A stretch of 64,000 nucleotides of DNA, from assembly GCF_964340395.1 (NCBI RefSeq), contig NC_135557.1, forward strand, positions 3,689,716-3,753,715, given 5' to 3'. Positions 53,433-64,000 of this stretch are shown here, one piece after another. Numbering within the stretch: the first letter of the stretch is position 1; each line of letters begins with the position of its first letter. The notes under the pieces were generated by a model. The model had not been told where the DNA came from. It made no database searches and was given only the letters and a program-made list of their open reading frames with translations. Origin of the DNA: Glandiceps talaboti. Taxonomy: Eukaryota > Hemichordata > Enteropneusta > Spengelidae. The translations under genes were made by a program, and so were the position numbers.

Positions 53433-56400
53433 ATGGCAGCCAGGCTTCCGCTTCGGAGGCGCAGCGAAGGCGCCGCTACGATCAAGAAAAACTTGTCTTC
53501 GTTGCAGATATTGATGAATATGGGATTTCCAAAAGCTAGAGTGTGAGTAAAACATTTTGTTTGTCAAGTTCAATGTGTGTGTCATCTCAGGTTTTGCAAG
53601 GAGTTGTGGGCGAAGGTGACACAGTGTACTACCAGGAAGTAGCATGATTTACGTGGTATCCCAGTTATGAAGTGGACAGCTCCTCCCTTGCAAATTAAAC
53701 TGTTTTAATACGCCTATAGAAATTCATTGTTCTTGAAATCTCTTTCAGAAATCTCTTTGTAATTGTTTTATGTTGTTAACATATCAAAGACATGGCCTTG
53801 TAATTATTCTAATTAGACATAGTAGTTTACTAACTTGTTTTGGCAGTGACACTGACAGTTGTTGGCGGCCGAGCCCATTCAATATTGTTCGGGTTCCGAA
53901 GTACGGGTCTTTAAAAGAGATTTTAAAAAGAAAAGAAAAGAACCGAAGTTAAAATATCTGTCAGTGTTATTTCGGTACATTTATCTGAAGACTTAATCTC
54001 CCCTGTCACGATCCACACTGTACAAAAACAGAGACGTGTAGTAAACTGTCGTGCTTGTGAGTCATGAGGAAATCTCTTGTCGTGACTCTCAGTGTACCAA
54101 TTATGTACATATTATAATTATCCAGACGTCGGCGGTCGTGCTACTGAAACGTAAACATTAAATATTTCTCCCAATAAATCATGCTACTCTGTTATTTAAA
54201 AGAGATGCCATCGAAACACAACCCTGGATAAGTTAAGTACAGACTTTAGAATTGTATATACTAGTACAGTCGTTTCTCCTTTCCAATCTTTGTTTCAACA
54301 CAGTTCTGTTTTGTTTCTGTCTCGCTATAAAATAGAAGTTGACGTATAAAGATATCGTTATTTTTTTATATACCAAAATAAAATAAAAACATAACAGTCA
54401 GTTACAAATACTAAATAAATACTAGGTAAATTATGTTACAAATACTAAATAAATACTAGGTAAATTATGTTACAAAAGATGGAAAATAGAAAATACTTGC
54501 TTTGCAACTAGTCAAGTCTGTTCCTGCTTTTTTACAACTCTCTAACAAACTTGAATTTGGAAGTTATCTCGGGCCAAACTTTTTGTATTCTTTGCAAATA
54601 ATAGTTAATAAATATCTTACCAAGGTTTACTACTTACCAATCTGATTAAAGTTCGATGTAGTGTACACAACATAATTCTTTTTTGCTGTTACATTTACTG
54701 TTGTTTGTTCTTTTATGAGCACCTGTTACATACATGTACGTACATCTGACACAATACCATCGGTTTTCCCCAACCCAATCCCGAACCCTTATAAGTAGCC
54801 AATCAGAATCCGTCTTACAATAATAAAACTGTATGTTTGAAATTGAAAGGAAGAGAACCAGCAAACAGTAATGCTAACATAATTGTCTACACTCTGTGCT
54901 TGTGTTCTTTTCAAACAGCATCTGTATGTTATCAGAGCACATTACATATTTTCATTGGTTGAGTGAATTCACTCAGCACTCTTTTGTGGTGTGGGAAAAC
55001 CTATGGTATTGTGTCAGATGTATGTAACAGGCGTTTACTGATCGTACAATTACTGCGCAAGGTGCGTGTAATGGTTGTTGATGATAAACATCCACTTAAA
55101 GCATATTTTGATATTTTCCCATCTGGTTGAAGATTATACTGCTGTTCCAAAGTTTGATACAGAAATAGTTTTGTAACTGTCAGTCTAACTTGTTCCATTT
55201 CCTGTATGTGTAAGGTGTTGATACAATCTGGGGTTGAATCTTAGAATCTTTCATTTATTAAGTTTTATCTTATTAGTAGAGGAAAAGGGATTACTTAGAA
55301 TCAGTCTTTTGTTGTCAACCAACTTGATTGATACCTCAGCCAGACAACAGTTGTTCACATGTAAATTTTAACCCTGGTCCTTTCAAAGGATGTAACATGG
55401 CATAGATATTAAAAAGACCAATTAATTAGAAAAAACAAGTATTACATGATTTTGCACAGTCATGTTATTTCTGGAATATTATGCATTATTCAGGATTCTC
55501 CCAGGTCAGGTTACGGAAGCAAGATAAAGGTCAAGTTTAAGGAAGTGTATGTCAGAAAATTTAATATCAGAGGCTTTTTTTTATCCCACTGGGAATATAG
55601 AATAATGTTTTCCCCTATCCACTAATGTCTCCCTCCAGAACAATTGATTTAGTAAACAATAAAACTTCCTGATGCCAATATATCCTGTTAAATCTGCAAT
55701 AACTGTAGTATTATGTTTGATCTGACAACCAGCAGTATATTTACCTGAAGAATTGATAAAATGGCAATAATTAGATACTCTTAATTTGATTTTAATTGTA
55801 TTCATAAATGATTAGTCTAGTTTCCAGACAGGGACAGTTACGACGTATTAAATACTCCATCTCTTTCCCAGTCTAGTCAAGGTCCCAACAATTGCACATA
55901 ATTCTGTGCTCCCTCCCACAGGGTTCATATAAACATGATGACGTCCTTGCGTCCCCACGTGATCTTAGTTTAAACAGACTGGAGGAGGAGGACATTTGCA
56001 TATCATTATTACATTCTAAATTCCCACAATAGTCAAATGTATTAATGAATGACATCCTGTCAATTTGTGATGGATTACTACTGATATGTGCCGTTAGTTC
56101 TTCACGTAACATGACATTCAACACACTTGACACCTTTTGTTGGGACCTTGACTAGACTGGGAAAGAGATAAAGTTTTTAATACATAATACTGTCCCTGTC
56201 TGGAAACTAGACTATAAATGATAAATTGGTTGAAATCATGATTACGCAATATTTGGGTACAGACCCAAACATCAATATGCTTAATGATTTACAGTACCAT
56301 TACAGTACCATTACAGCTACATAATATGTTCACCCACGTTGCTCAGGGTGTATGATATTACATATAAGTTAGAAAATAGTCACCCACGTTGCTCAGGAAG

Positions 56401-59400
56401 TTACGTACAATCAAATTGGCTCGCGCATATACACAACAAAGCTGCCTTTGTATACACATATCTGTGTTGTCCTCCCCTGATTAAAACACAATATAACCTG
56501 TATGCTTGTGAACTAAAGTGATTTTTCTGTATTTTTTTTGATACAGGGAGAAAGCCCTTGCTGCAACAGGAGACATGGGAGTCCAACTAGCTTCTGATTG
56601 GTAAGTTGAAAATAACGCCAATGATATCGTAGCACAACTGATCAGTCAATTTGATAATAATAATATGATAATATCTATAAAGTTATACCATGAATCATGT
56701 ATTATCTACACATCCTAGCAACCCTAACAACATCATGTACCCTTACACCATCATGTACACTAGCAAAATCATTGTACCCTAACACCATCATGTACACTAG
56801 CAAAATCATTGTACCCTAACACCATCATGTACACTAGCAAAATCATTGTACCCTAACACCATCATGTACACTAGCAAAATCATTGTACCCTAACACCATC
56901 ATGTACCCGAGCAACATCACGGACCTTAGTAACATCAGTCACGTACCAACTATCAAACCTATTTTATAGGGTAATTTCCTATTTTAACATTTGACCAAAA
57001 CTTAAAGGAAATGTAGGTATTTTCAGGAAATATGGGTATTTTCAGGAAATATGGGTATTTTCAGGAAATATGGGTATTATCTTGGGGTTCTGGAGAGTCA
57101 TTTCATGATTTCATAAATTTCACGTTATTACCAAAAAACACCAAATTTGAACTATTTATCCACCTTCCTTGTTCTCATAGTGGTTCACTGTTGCATCATG
57201 GAATTTAACATACATACATATTTATTAGATGAGCAGTGAATATTCATAACTCCTTAATATGCAATTCGGAGTTATGAATACTCCCTTTTATAAGCTCATC
57301 TGATATGGAATAAAACTACCATCTACGCTTTAATTTGCATACCAGTATCCCATAATATTTTCATCAGTATTGCACTTTATTACAGATACAAGTAGCATGT
57401 GTGCTGTAAAACATTGTTTATTAGTCCCCGCTGGACGAAGTCCGGACGGGGACTTATGGATTGGGTTCCGTCTGTCCATCCGTCCCTCTGTCCGTCCGTC
57501 CGTATGTCCAGAGCCGTTTTGTGGAGATGCCTGAACCAATTTTTTTCAAACTTGGTACAGGGGCAACATACTTTGGCATACATATGCACGTCAATTTGTT
57601 TTATGATATGATCCAATATGGCCGCCTAGCAGCCATTTTGTTTGCGAATTTTCCATGTCCAAAGCCATAACTCAGACATGCTTGAACAGATCTCATTCAA
57701 AGTTGGTATTAGGACAGTGTTCTATGACATACTTTTGCATATTCATTGTTGTCGTGATACGATCCAATATGGCTGCCTGGCAGCCATTTTGTTTGTGAAT
57801 TTTCCATGTCCAAAGCCATAACTCAGACATGCTTGAACAGATCTCATTCAAAGTTGGTATTAGCACAGTGTTCTATGACATACATGTGCATATCCATTTA
57901 TGTCCTGATACAATCCGATATGGCTGCCTGGCAACCATTCAGTTGGCACAGTTTTCATGTCCAAAGTCATAACTCAGACATGCTTGAACAGAGTAGTGAC
58001 ATCAAAAATAACCATATGAGGCCAAACAACATTAACCAGGTTTGAAAATGACAACATAAACTGCCAGTTCCTTCAAACCCAATCATAGCGGGGACTATGT
58101 CATTTTCAATGACTTGTTTCTTGCAGGCTATTGTCACATGTCCATGATGCAACATTGGATCAAAAGATCCCGAGGGAATATGTCCTGTATGCATGTCCAG
58201 CCGGTGACATAGGAGTCCAACTACAAGAATTCTGGGATAAATCATTGGCACAGAGTGGAAGGAACAGTGCACATAATGTCTTTCCACACGTCACACTCTG
58301 TTCATTCTTTCAGGTAAGGAATCAGATATGTCAAAAATATGTAAATTTATGTAAATTTATGTAGTTGTGATTGTATCTCTAACAGGGTATGTTGTAACTG
58401 AGTGTTTTGTAATAGTTTTGAAAGCCCAGATATCATATTTTGTCTAAATTTGAAAATATGTTTACAGTGGTTGGACTCTTTCCTGGTAGAATCATGCAAT
58501 CATTTGTACACTGTTATATAGTTATATTTCTATGAATAAATTATAATATACTAAATTATGATGTTAGAGTTCAAAGGTCAAAGGTCAAACCAAGGCTGAA
58601 GAGAATATTTAAATCCAAAGTTGTTAGAATGGTCAATTTTCATATTCCTAGATTTGTGATATGAGATGACACTGCAGTCTTCTATGTGGTTATTTTTTGA
58701 CCTGTTTTTGTCTTTTTGACATTGAACATAACAATTCCATCATTAAACAAAGACTGGCGATCTATTTCCTTGTCAGTTACTTCATATGAAAAGATGTAAA
58801 AGGGAATTCCACTCCAGGAAATAGAGACATTATCATTCACTACATTGCACATCATATACGTTTAATGTCATTTCAATTTGAAGGTCAAATTTTTGTCAGA
58901 AATATAGAATAGGTCTACAATTTACAAACAAGTCAAATTATGTTAAAGGGGAAGACCACACCAGGAAATAAAGGTATTTTGATATGATATGATATGATGT
59001 GTTTTATTGTCATATGTATACTGATACATATATAATGAAATATGCATTGATTTTGCGTGTAATGAAAAATTTACAAAAACAATATTCTGTAGAGGACTCC
59101 TAACACGAGATTGATGCGTCAATAGAGAACTTAAATTGATTTATTAAGAGTACGGACTGCAGTTGGATAAAAACTAAACATAAACGTTAGGTTGTGGAGA
59201 GTTATTTAATAATTTTACACCTCAATCTCCAGTAAACACCAAATTGAACTCTTTTACAACTGCTATTGTTCTTTTAATGACTATTTGTCTCAAGGTAATA
59301 AGCACTTAGGAGTCATGAATATTGAGTGTTCATCCAATCCATATTCATATCTGCTAAGACCTATGATGCAACACTGGACCAATGAAAGAGTTTCAATTTG

Positions 59401-62400
59401 TTGTTTCTTGATAACCAAGTGCCTCTATGTGAAGTGAAATTATTAACTGAATGTACAGAAACCATAGTTCTAAAAATACCTTTATTGGCTGAAGTGGTGT
59501 GTACCCCATTGATTCTAAAAATACCTTTATTGGCTAGAGTGGTGTATACCCCATTGATTCTAAAAATACCTTTATTGGCTGGAGTAGTGTGTACCCCATT
59601 GATTCTCATGTAACAAGGATTTCTTTACCAACTTATTTCATATCTTGCTTGTCTCCACAGTGCAGTGACAGTGATGTTGCACACTTAGAACATTCCCTAC
59701 AGAAAGCCGTTGATAAAAATCAAAGTTGTAGTCCTGAGAGTGTTAATTTAGATTATTTTGACTCTCCTAATTACATTGGTTTATTTGTGGATGATTCAAG
59801 TGCCCAATTCATGAGAAAAGTTTGCCAAGACTTTGCAGCCGAGGCTGATAGATCAACAGGTGAGTGGTCAAAGGTCAGGGTTCAAAGGGCATTGCCATGG
59901 TGATAAGCAAGGTAAATGTGTTATTTCCTCTTTAGATAGAAGATTTGGTAAGGTGTAGCTCATAATCATTATGTAATTTTGTAAACTGTCCTGAATGTGA
60001 ATAGTTATGGATGAGGATTGGGTATTTATTTTGGATTTTTAATTTCTATAACAATTTTATCATCGCTTCCTACTTGAAAAATCAATGTGAAACAACATAT
60101 GTCAAGTCCTTGTTTGTAACTCAATAAATTGCAAATGATTAAAAAAATGCATGAAAAGTTTTTGTTATTGTATGTACATTAACAAAATATTTTACACATT
60201 TGTAATTTATTGGGTTTCAGTAACAAACAAGTATTTGGGATATGTTGTTTCACATTGATTTTTCAAGTACAAAAACATAGCAAAGTTGTTTTATAAATAA
60301 ATAATCAAAAATAAATACCCAAACTTCCTCCATATGGCCATTCTAAGATGTGTCATACCAAAGGCCTACAGCCGAGTTCAATATATTTGGGGTTAATATT
60401 CCTTCTCTTGATTTTTTTGTTTAATGAGTAAAGTGATCTTAATTTTTTGTGTAATTCTTAGAAATTTCTGATTTTGTCATGTGTCACAATATTTCTCAAT
60501 TGACATAAAATATAGACCCTACACCTGTATAGTCTGTCTATAAAATATAGACCCTACACCTGTAGAGTTTGTGTATAAAATATAGACCCTACACCTGTAG
60601 AGTCTGTGTATAAAATATAGACCCTACTCCTGTAGAGTCTGTGTATAAAATATAGACCCTACTCCTGTATAGTCTGTCTATAAAATATAGACCCTACTCC
60701 TGTAGTCTGTCTATAAAATATAGACCCTACTCCTGTAGAGTCTGTGTATAAAATATAGACCCTACACCTGTATAGTCTGTGTATAAAATATAGACCCTAC
60801 ACCTGTAGAGTCTGTGTATAAAATATAGACCCTACTCCTGTATAGTCTGTGTATAAAATATAGACCCTACTCCTGTATAGTCTGTCTATAAAATATAGAC
60901 CCTACTCCTGTATAGTCTGTGTATAAAATATAGACCCTACTCCTGTATAGTCTGTGTATAAAATATAGACCCTACTCCTGTATAGTCTGTCTATAAAATA
61001 TAGACCCTACACCTGTAGGGTCTGTGTATAAAATATAGACCCTACTCCTGTAGAGTCTGTCTATAAAATATAGACCCTACTCCTGTAGAGTCTGTGTATA
61101 AAATATAGACCCTACTCCTGTAGAGTCTGTGTATAAAATATAGACCCTACACCTGTAGAGTCTGTATAAAATATAGACCCTACTCCTGTAGAGTTTGTGT
61201 ATAAAATATAGACCCTACACCTGTAGAATCTGTGTATAAAATATAGACCCTACTCCTGTAGAGTCTGTGTATAAAATATAGACCCTACTCCTGTATAGTC
61301 TGTCTATAAAATATAGACCCTACTCCTGTAGAGTCTGTGTATAAAATATAGACCCTACTCCTGTAGAATCTGTGTATAAAATATAGACCCTACTCCTGTA
61401 TAGTCTGTCTATAAAATATAGACCCTACACCTGTATAGTCTGTGTATAAAATATAGACCCTACTCCTGTATAGTCTGTCTATAAAATATAGACCCTACTC
61501 CTGTATAGTCTGTCTATAAAATATAGACCCTACACCTGTAGAGTCTGTCTATAAAATATAGACCCTACTCCTGTAGAGTAGTAGTGTGAGGTAAACAACA
61601 TTTATTTTTCTGTTGGTTGTACTTTCACGATATCAACTTTTATTTTTTTTTCATAGGAACCAAGGTTGATCCACATAAGAAACAACTGCATTTAACATTG
61701 GCCTATCAGTTCCATGCAGCACAACATGATATACTTGCCAAATTATCAAAGGATGTCAAACTGAAATCACCGGCAAGGTGGGAATTCAGACTCTATTCCA
61801 GGGATCCTAGGACTGCTAAGGCTGAGGTTTGTAGTTGTTGCCATGACAACATGAAGTTTTGTGCCAGATTCAAATACATTGTATTCCAGTTATCTACTTT
61901 GTCAGCATTTTCAAAAATGAATATTGTGTAAGGTAGTCTAGATGTTACCATGGTATCAAATCATCTCTTTACCACCATCTAACTTAATATGAAATCAAGA
62001 TAGTCTAGATGTTACCATGGCACCAATGAATGTGTTGGTGACTTTGGTTGAATTTGACATTTCACCCCAGGATCTTATTGAGTAAAGAGAGAATTTGAGA
62101 TTTGATTCCATAGATAGTATTTAGACTGTATATCATACTCCTAATTTGAGATTTGATTCCATAGATAGTATCTAGACTGTATATCATACTCCTAATTTGA
62201 GATTTGATTTCATAGATAGTATCTAGACTGTATATCATACTCCTAATTTGAGATTTGATTTCATAGATAGTATCTAGACTGTATATCATACTCCTAATTT
62301 GAGATTTGATTTCATAGATAGTATCTAGACTGTATATCATACTCCTAATTTGAGATTTGATTTCATAGATAGTATCTAGACTGTATATCATACTCCTAAT

Positions 62401-64000
62401 TTGAGATTTGATTTCATAGATAGTATCTAGACTGTATATCATACTCCTAATTTGAGATTTGATTCCATAGATAGTATCTAGACTGTATATCATACTCCTA
62501 ATTTGAGATTTGATTCCATAGATAGTATCTAGACTGTATATCATACTCCTAATTTGAGATTTGATTTCATAGATAGTATCTAGACTGTATATCATACTCC
62601 TAATTTGAGATTTGATTCCATAGATAGTATCTAGACTGTATATCATACTCCTAATTTGAGATTTGATTCCATAGATAGTATCTAGACTGTATATCATACT
62701 CCTAAGTATGGAACAGTTTTAATTTAGTCTAGAGTTTTATATCTTGGTTTTATCTCAAGAAGCACTAAGCCAAGATATAGCCCTTTGAAACTTATAAATC
62801 TGTATTGAATTTGAAATTACCACCAACCATTCTCAGCTAAATCTGGATTGTATAATGTTAATGTATGATGTAATCATGTCCCATGTGACTTAAATGAGCA
62901 AGGTAGTCAACTACAATTATGAGATCAACTTAGATTTTAGCAGAGCTGTTGGTAGACTGTAAGATATATCTTAGCACTCTGCCCTCACTGGCCTGCTTTA
63001 TCCATTGAAGGGACTGACCTCATGGCACAGCATACCTTACAACCGATGTGTGAGGGTGCCCCATCATGGCATACCTTACAACCGATGTATGAGGGCGCCC
63101 CATCATGGCATACCTTACAACCGATGTGTGAGGGCGCCCCATCATGGCATACCTTACAACCAATGTGTGATGGCACCCCATCAAGGCATACCTTACAACC
63201 GATGTGTGAGGGCGCCCCATCAAGGCATACTAAGCAGACAAACTAAGCTGTCAGTGGTACTTTTAAAATAAAAAAAGTTAGCTGATTGAGTTTACATTGC
63301 CTTGTTATTGACAAGTATTACATGTTTTGTATGCATACACACCGAGGACATCTGATGAGTTAGAACTGACAAATGATAACTATATATTTATTAACAGGTA
63401 TTACGCGTTCTGTATGCACACACACCGAGGACGTCTGATGAGTTAGAACTGATAAGTGATGACTATATATTTATGTCAAGTCATGAGTATAATTCTAGTA
63501 CTGATGGCTGGTTTAATGGTACATCATGGCTGACTGGATGTTCAGGTTTATTTCCTGGAAATTACACTGAAAAAACTGCAGAGAGTGACACATGGACACT
63601 TCACAGGTAATGGTTTGTCTGTTTGTAGCATTTTGTCTGTCTGTAGCACTGTTTTTAAATGTCTGTAACACTGACTATAAATGTATGTAGCACTCTATAA
63701 GTGTCTAGCACTCTATAAGTGTCTGTAGCAGTCTATAAGTACTACTATGTCTATGTATGCCATGTAGCACTGTCTATAAGTACCACTATCATGTCTATGT
63801 ATGCCATGTATATTAATATTAATTACCAATCCCATTTTTGTCAGAGTGCTGCCACTGACTCGAACCAAAAGCGGAAGAGTAACAGTCAGTCCTATACCAA
63901 TAAACACTGAGGAGAGCAGATCACAAGATTTACTACTTGGGTCTGATGAGTCCAGGGGTAGTAAATATGTATCACCAGAGGGTCTATTAACAGCTGGGGA
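53433..64000 (+). CDS. UBASH3: UBASH3/TULA (STS) family protein: UBA, 2H and SH3 domains; 3' end outside window
   Basis: Vertebrate UBASH3A/B bind ubiquitin and, through a C-terminal histidine-phosphatase domain, dephosphorylate kinases such as Syk and ZAP-70. Coding exons are 53433-53542, 56547-56600, 58127-58313, 59661-59859, 61657-61826, 63398-63606 and 63845 to the edge. All phases agree, giving 361 codons so far. The start (AAAATGGCAGCC) opens MAARLPLRRR, like the vertebrate MAAR start. A UBA domain (~20-58, MGFPKARVEKALAATGD) is followed by a 2H phosphoesterase-like domain with both motifs, PHVTL (H109) and LHLTL (H195). An SH3 domain follows (~240-308; VLYAHTP, DGWFNG, GLFPGNY). The phosphatase domain is expected beyond 64000. 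The introns contain satellites and several transposable elements. Identification is confident; one gene may be orthologous to both vertebrate paralogues. Confidence 0.95.
55813..56214. mobile_element. 402-bp MITE with long TIRs and 8-bp target duplication
   Basis: Terminal inverted repeats of about 75 bp begin TAGTCTAGTTTCCAGACAGG and end CCTGTCTGGAAACTAGACTA. The flanks are a perfect 8-bp direct repeat, TAAATGAT (55805-55812 and 56215-56222). An 8-bp duplication is typical of hAT, and also of Merlin and P elements. It has no transposase; it lies in UBASH3 intron 1. Confidence 0.88.
56700..56945. repeat. 37-bp tandem repeat, about 5 copies
   Basis: The unit contains ACCCTAACACCATCATGTAC followed by ACTAGCAAAATCATTGT. 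Confidence 0.93.
57010..57078. repeat. 19-20-bp tandem repeat, 3-4 copies
   Basis: GGAAATATGGGTATTTTCA repeats directly downstream of the 37-bp array. Confidence 0.9.
57422..58097. mobile_element. 676-bp element with TAGTCCCCGCT termini and internal ~151-bp repeats
   Basis: Perfect 11-bp inverted ends TAGTCCCCGCT and AGCGGGGACTA bound the element. Near the left end are GTCCGTCC-type tetranucleotides. Inside are three tandem ~151-bp units containing CCATGTCCAAAGCCATAACT, CAGACATGCTTGAACAGA and GATCCAATATGGC. No protein is encoded. It ends 29 bases before UBASH3 exon 3, next to that exon's splice acceptor. Confidence 0.75.
58440..59080. other. UBASH3 intron 3 with small repeated phrases
   Basis: A pair of similar phrases, AATTCCACTCCAGGAAATAG (about 58804) and GAAGACCACACCAGGAAATA (about 58950), suggests two related short elements. 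A (GATAT)n run lies at about 58979-58997. No exon is seen. Confidence 0.4.
59466..59610. repeat. 45-bp tandem repeat, 3 copies
   Basis: TTCTAAAAATACCTTTATTG then GCTGAAGTGGTGTGTACCCC repeats three times in intron 3 of UBASH3, about 50 bp before exon 4. Confidence 0.93.
60005..60338. mobile_element. 334-bp foldback element with ~130-bp arms
   Basis: The inner arm TACTTGAAAAATCAATGTGA AACAACATAT (60072) is mirrored by ATATGTTGTTTCACATTGAT TTTTCAAGTA (ending 60270). Outer arms continue to GGGTATTTATTTT and AAATAAATACCC. The two arms surround a ~60-base loop. It has no coding capacity and lies in UBASH3 intron 4. Confidence 0.75.
60508..61578. repeat. 35-bp minisatellite, about 30 copies
   Basis: The unit is TATAAAATATAGACCCTACT then CCTGTA(G/T)AGTCTGT(G/C). 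Every copy contains a TATAAAATA word. The array ends about 80 bp before UBASH3 exon 5. Confidence 0.97.
62085..62703. repeat. 51-bp minisatellite, 12 copies
   Basis: The unit core is ATTTGAGATTTGATT(C/T)CATAG then ATAGTATCTAGACTGTATAT. Its length makes a 17-residue-repeat open frame on the minus strand, judged artefactual. It lies in UBASH3 intron 5. Confidence 0.97.
63027..63235. repeat. 39-bp minisatellite, 5 copies
   Basis: The unit is CATACCTTACAACCGATGTG then TGAGGGCGCCCCATCATGG. It is open in several frames because 39 is a multiple of three. Confidence 0.96.
63309..63397 (+). pseudogene. Partial duplicate of the UBASH3 SH3 exon start
   Basis: The 83 bases before exon 6 are a diverged direct copy of the first 83 bases of that exon (63398 onward). 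The shared core includes CACCGAGGAC(A/G)TCTGATGAG. The copy is open in the same frame and would read VLHVLYAYTPRTSDELEL, but its acceptor-like site is AAG and it has no donor. It is probably a local tandem duplication not used as an exon. Confidence 0.7.

Noticed and set aside
53841-53865. Possible miR-34 (TGGCAGTG seed), since miR-34b/c neighbour BTG4 in vertebrates
   Set aside because: Only the seed-like 8 bases match. The following bases do not match miR-34 and no hairpin was evident. A complementary seed near 38990 fails in the same way.
62062-62697. Minus-strand open frame with a 17-residue repeat
   Set aside because: It is a 51-bp minisatellite inside a UBASH3 intron, antisense to the gene, with no other support.

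Overview
This window is eukaryotic nuclear DNA from an animal. Genes are split by GT-AG introns, intergenic stretches are long and AT-rich by eye, and tandem repeats and small inverted-repeat elements are extremely dense. The gene content (SDHD, a BTG3/BTG4-type antiproliferative factor, a caspase-8-like caspase, a UBASH3/TULA protein) points to a bilaterian. The repeat landscape suits a marine invertebrate, such as an invertebrate deuterostome or a lophotrochozoan; the species cannot be fixed from sequence alone.

Layout: (1) 1.5-5.4 kb, minus: complete four-exon SDHD, the small membrane anchor of respiratory complex II, with a TCTCGCGAGA promoter motif. (2) 11.0-13.4 kb, minus: complete two-exon BTG3/BTG4-like gene. 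(3) 15.8-32.6 kb, plus: a five-exon gene for an unrecognised 456-residue protein with an N-terminal four-cysteine cluster, a coding minisatellite and a C-terminal coiled coil; its introns hold very large minisatellites and a 255-bp near-perfect palindrome. (4) 34.8-41.9 kb: gene-poor, repeat-filled. (5) 42.1-44.4 kb, minus, with a possible 5' exon near 48.8 kb: a leucine-rich-repeat protein fused to a caspase-8-like caspase domain. (6) 46.4-53.2 kb: minisatellites, a LINE remnant and inverted-repeat elements. (7) 53.4 kb to the right edge, plus: the first seven coding exons of a UBASH3 (TULA/STS) gene covering UBA, 2H phosphoesterase-like and SH3 domains; the expected C-terminal phosphatase lies beyond the window.

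The most notable item is the LRR-caspase. It joins a ligand-sensing type of domain directly to a caspase with all visible catalytic and S1-pocket residues, without the usual DED, CARD or death domain. SDHD, BTG4, UBASH3B and several caspases are also linked on the long arm of human chromosome 11, so part of the gene order may be an old linkage. No operon-like organisation exists; each gene has its own promoter region.

Exon boundaries were read by eye from splice consensus, reading phase and family conservation. Most long open frames elsewhere are by-products of tandem repeats whose unit length is a multiple of three.
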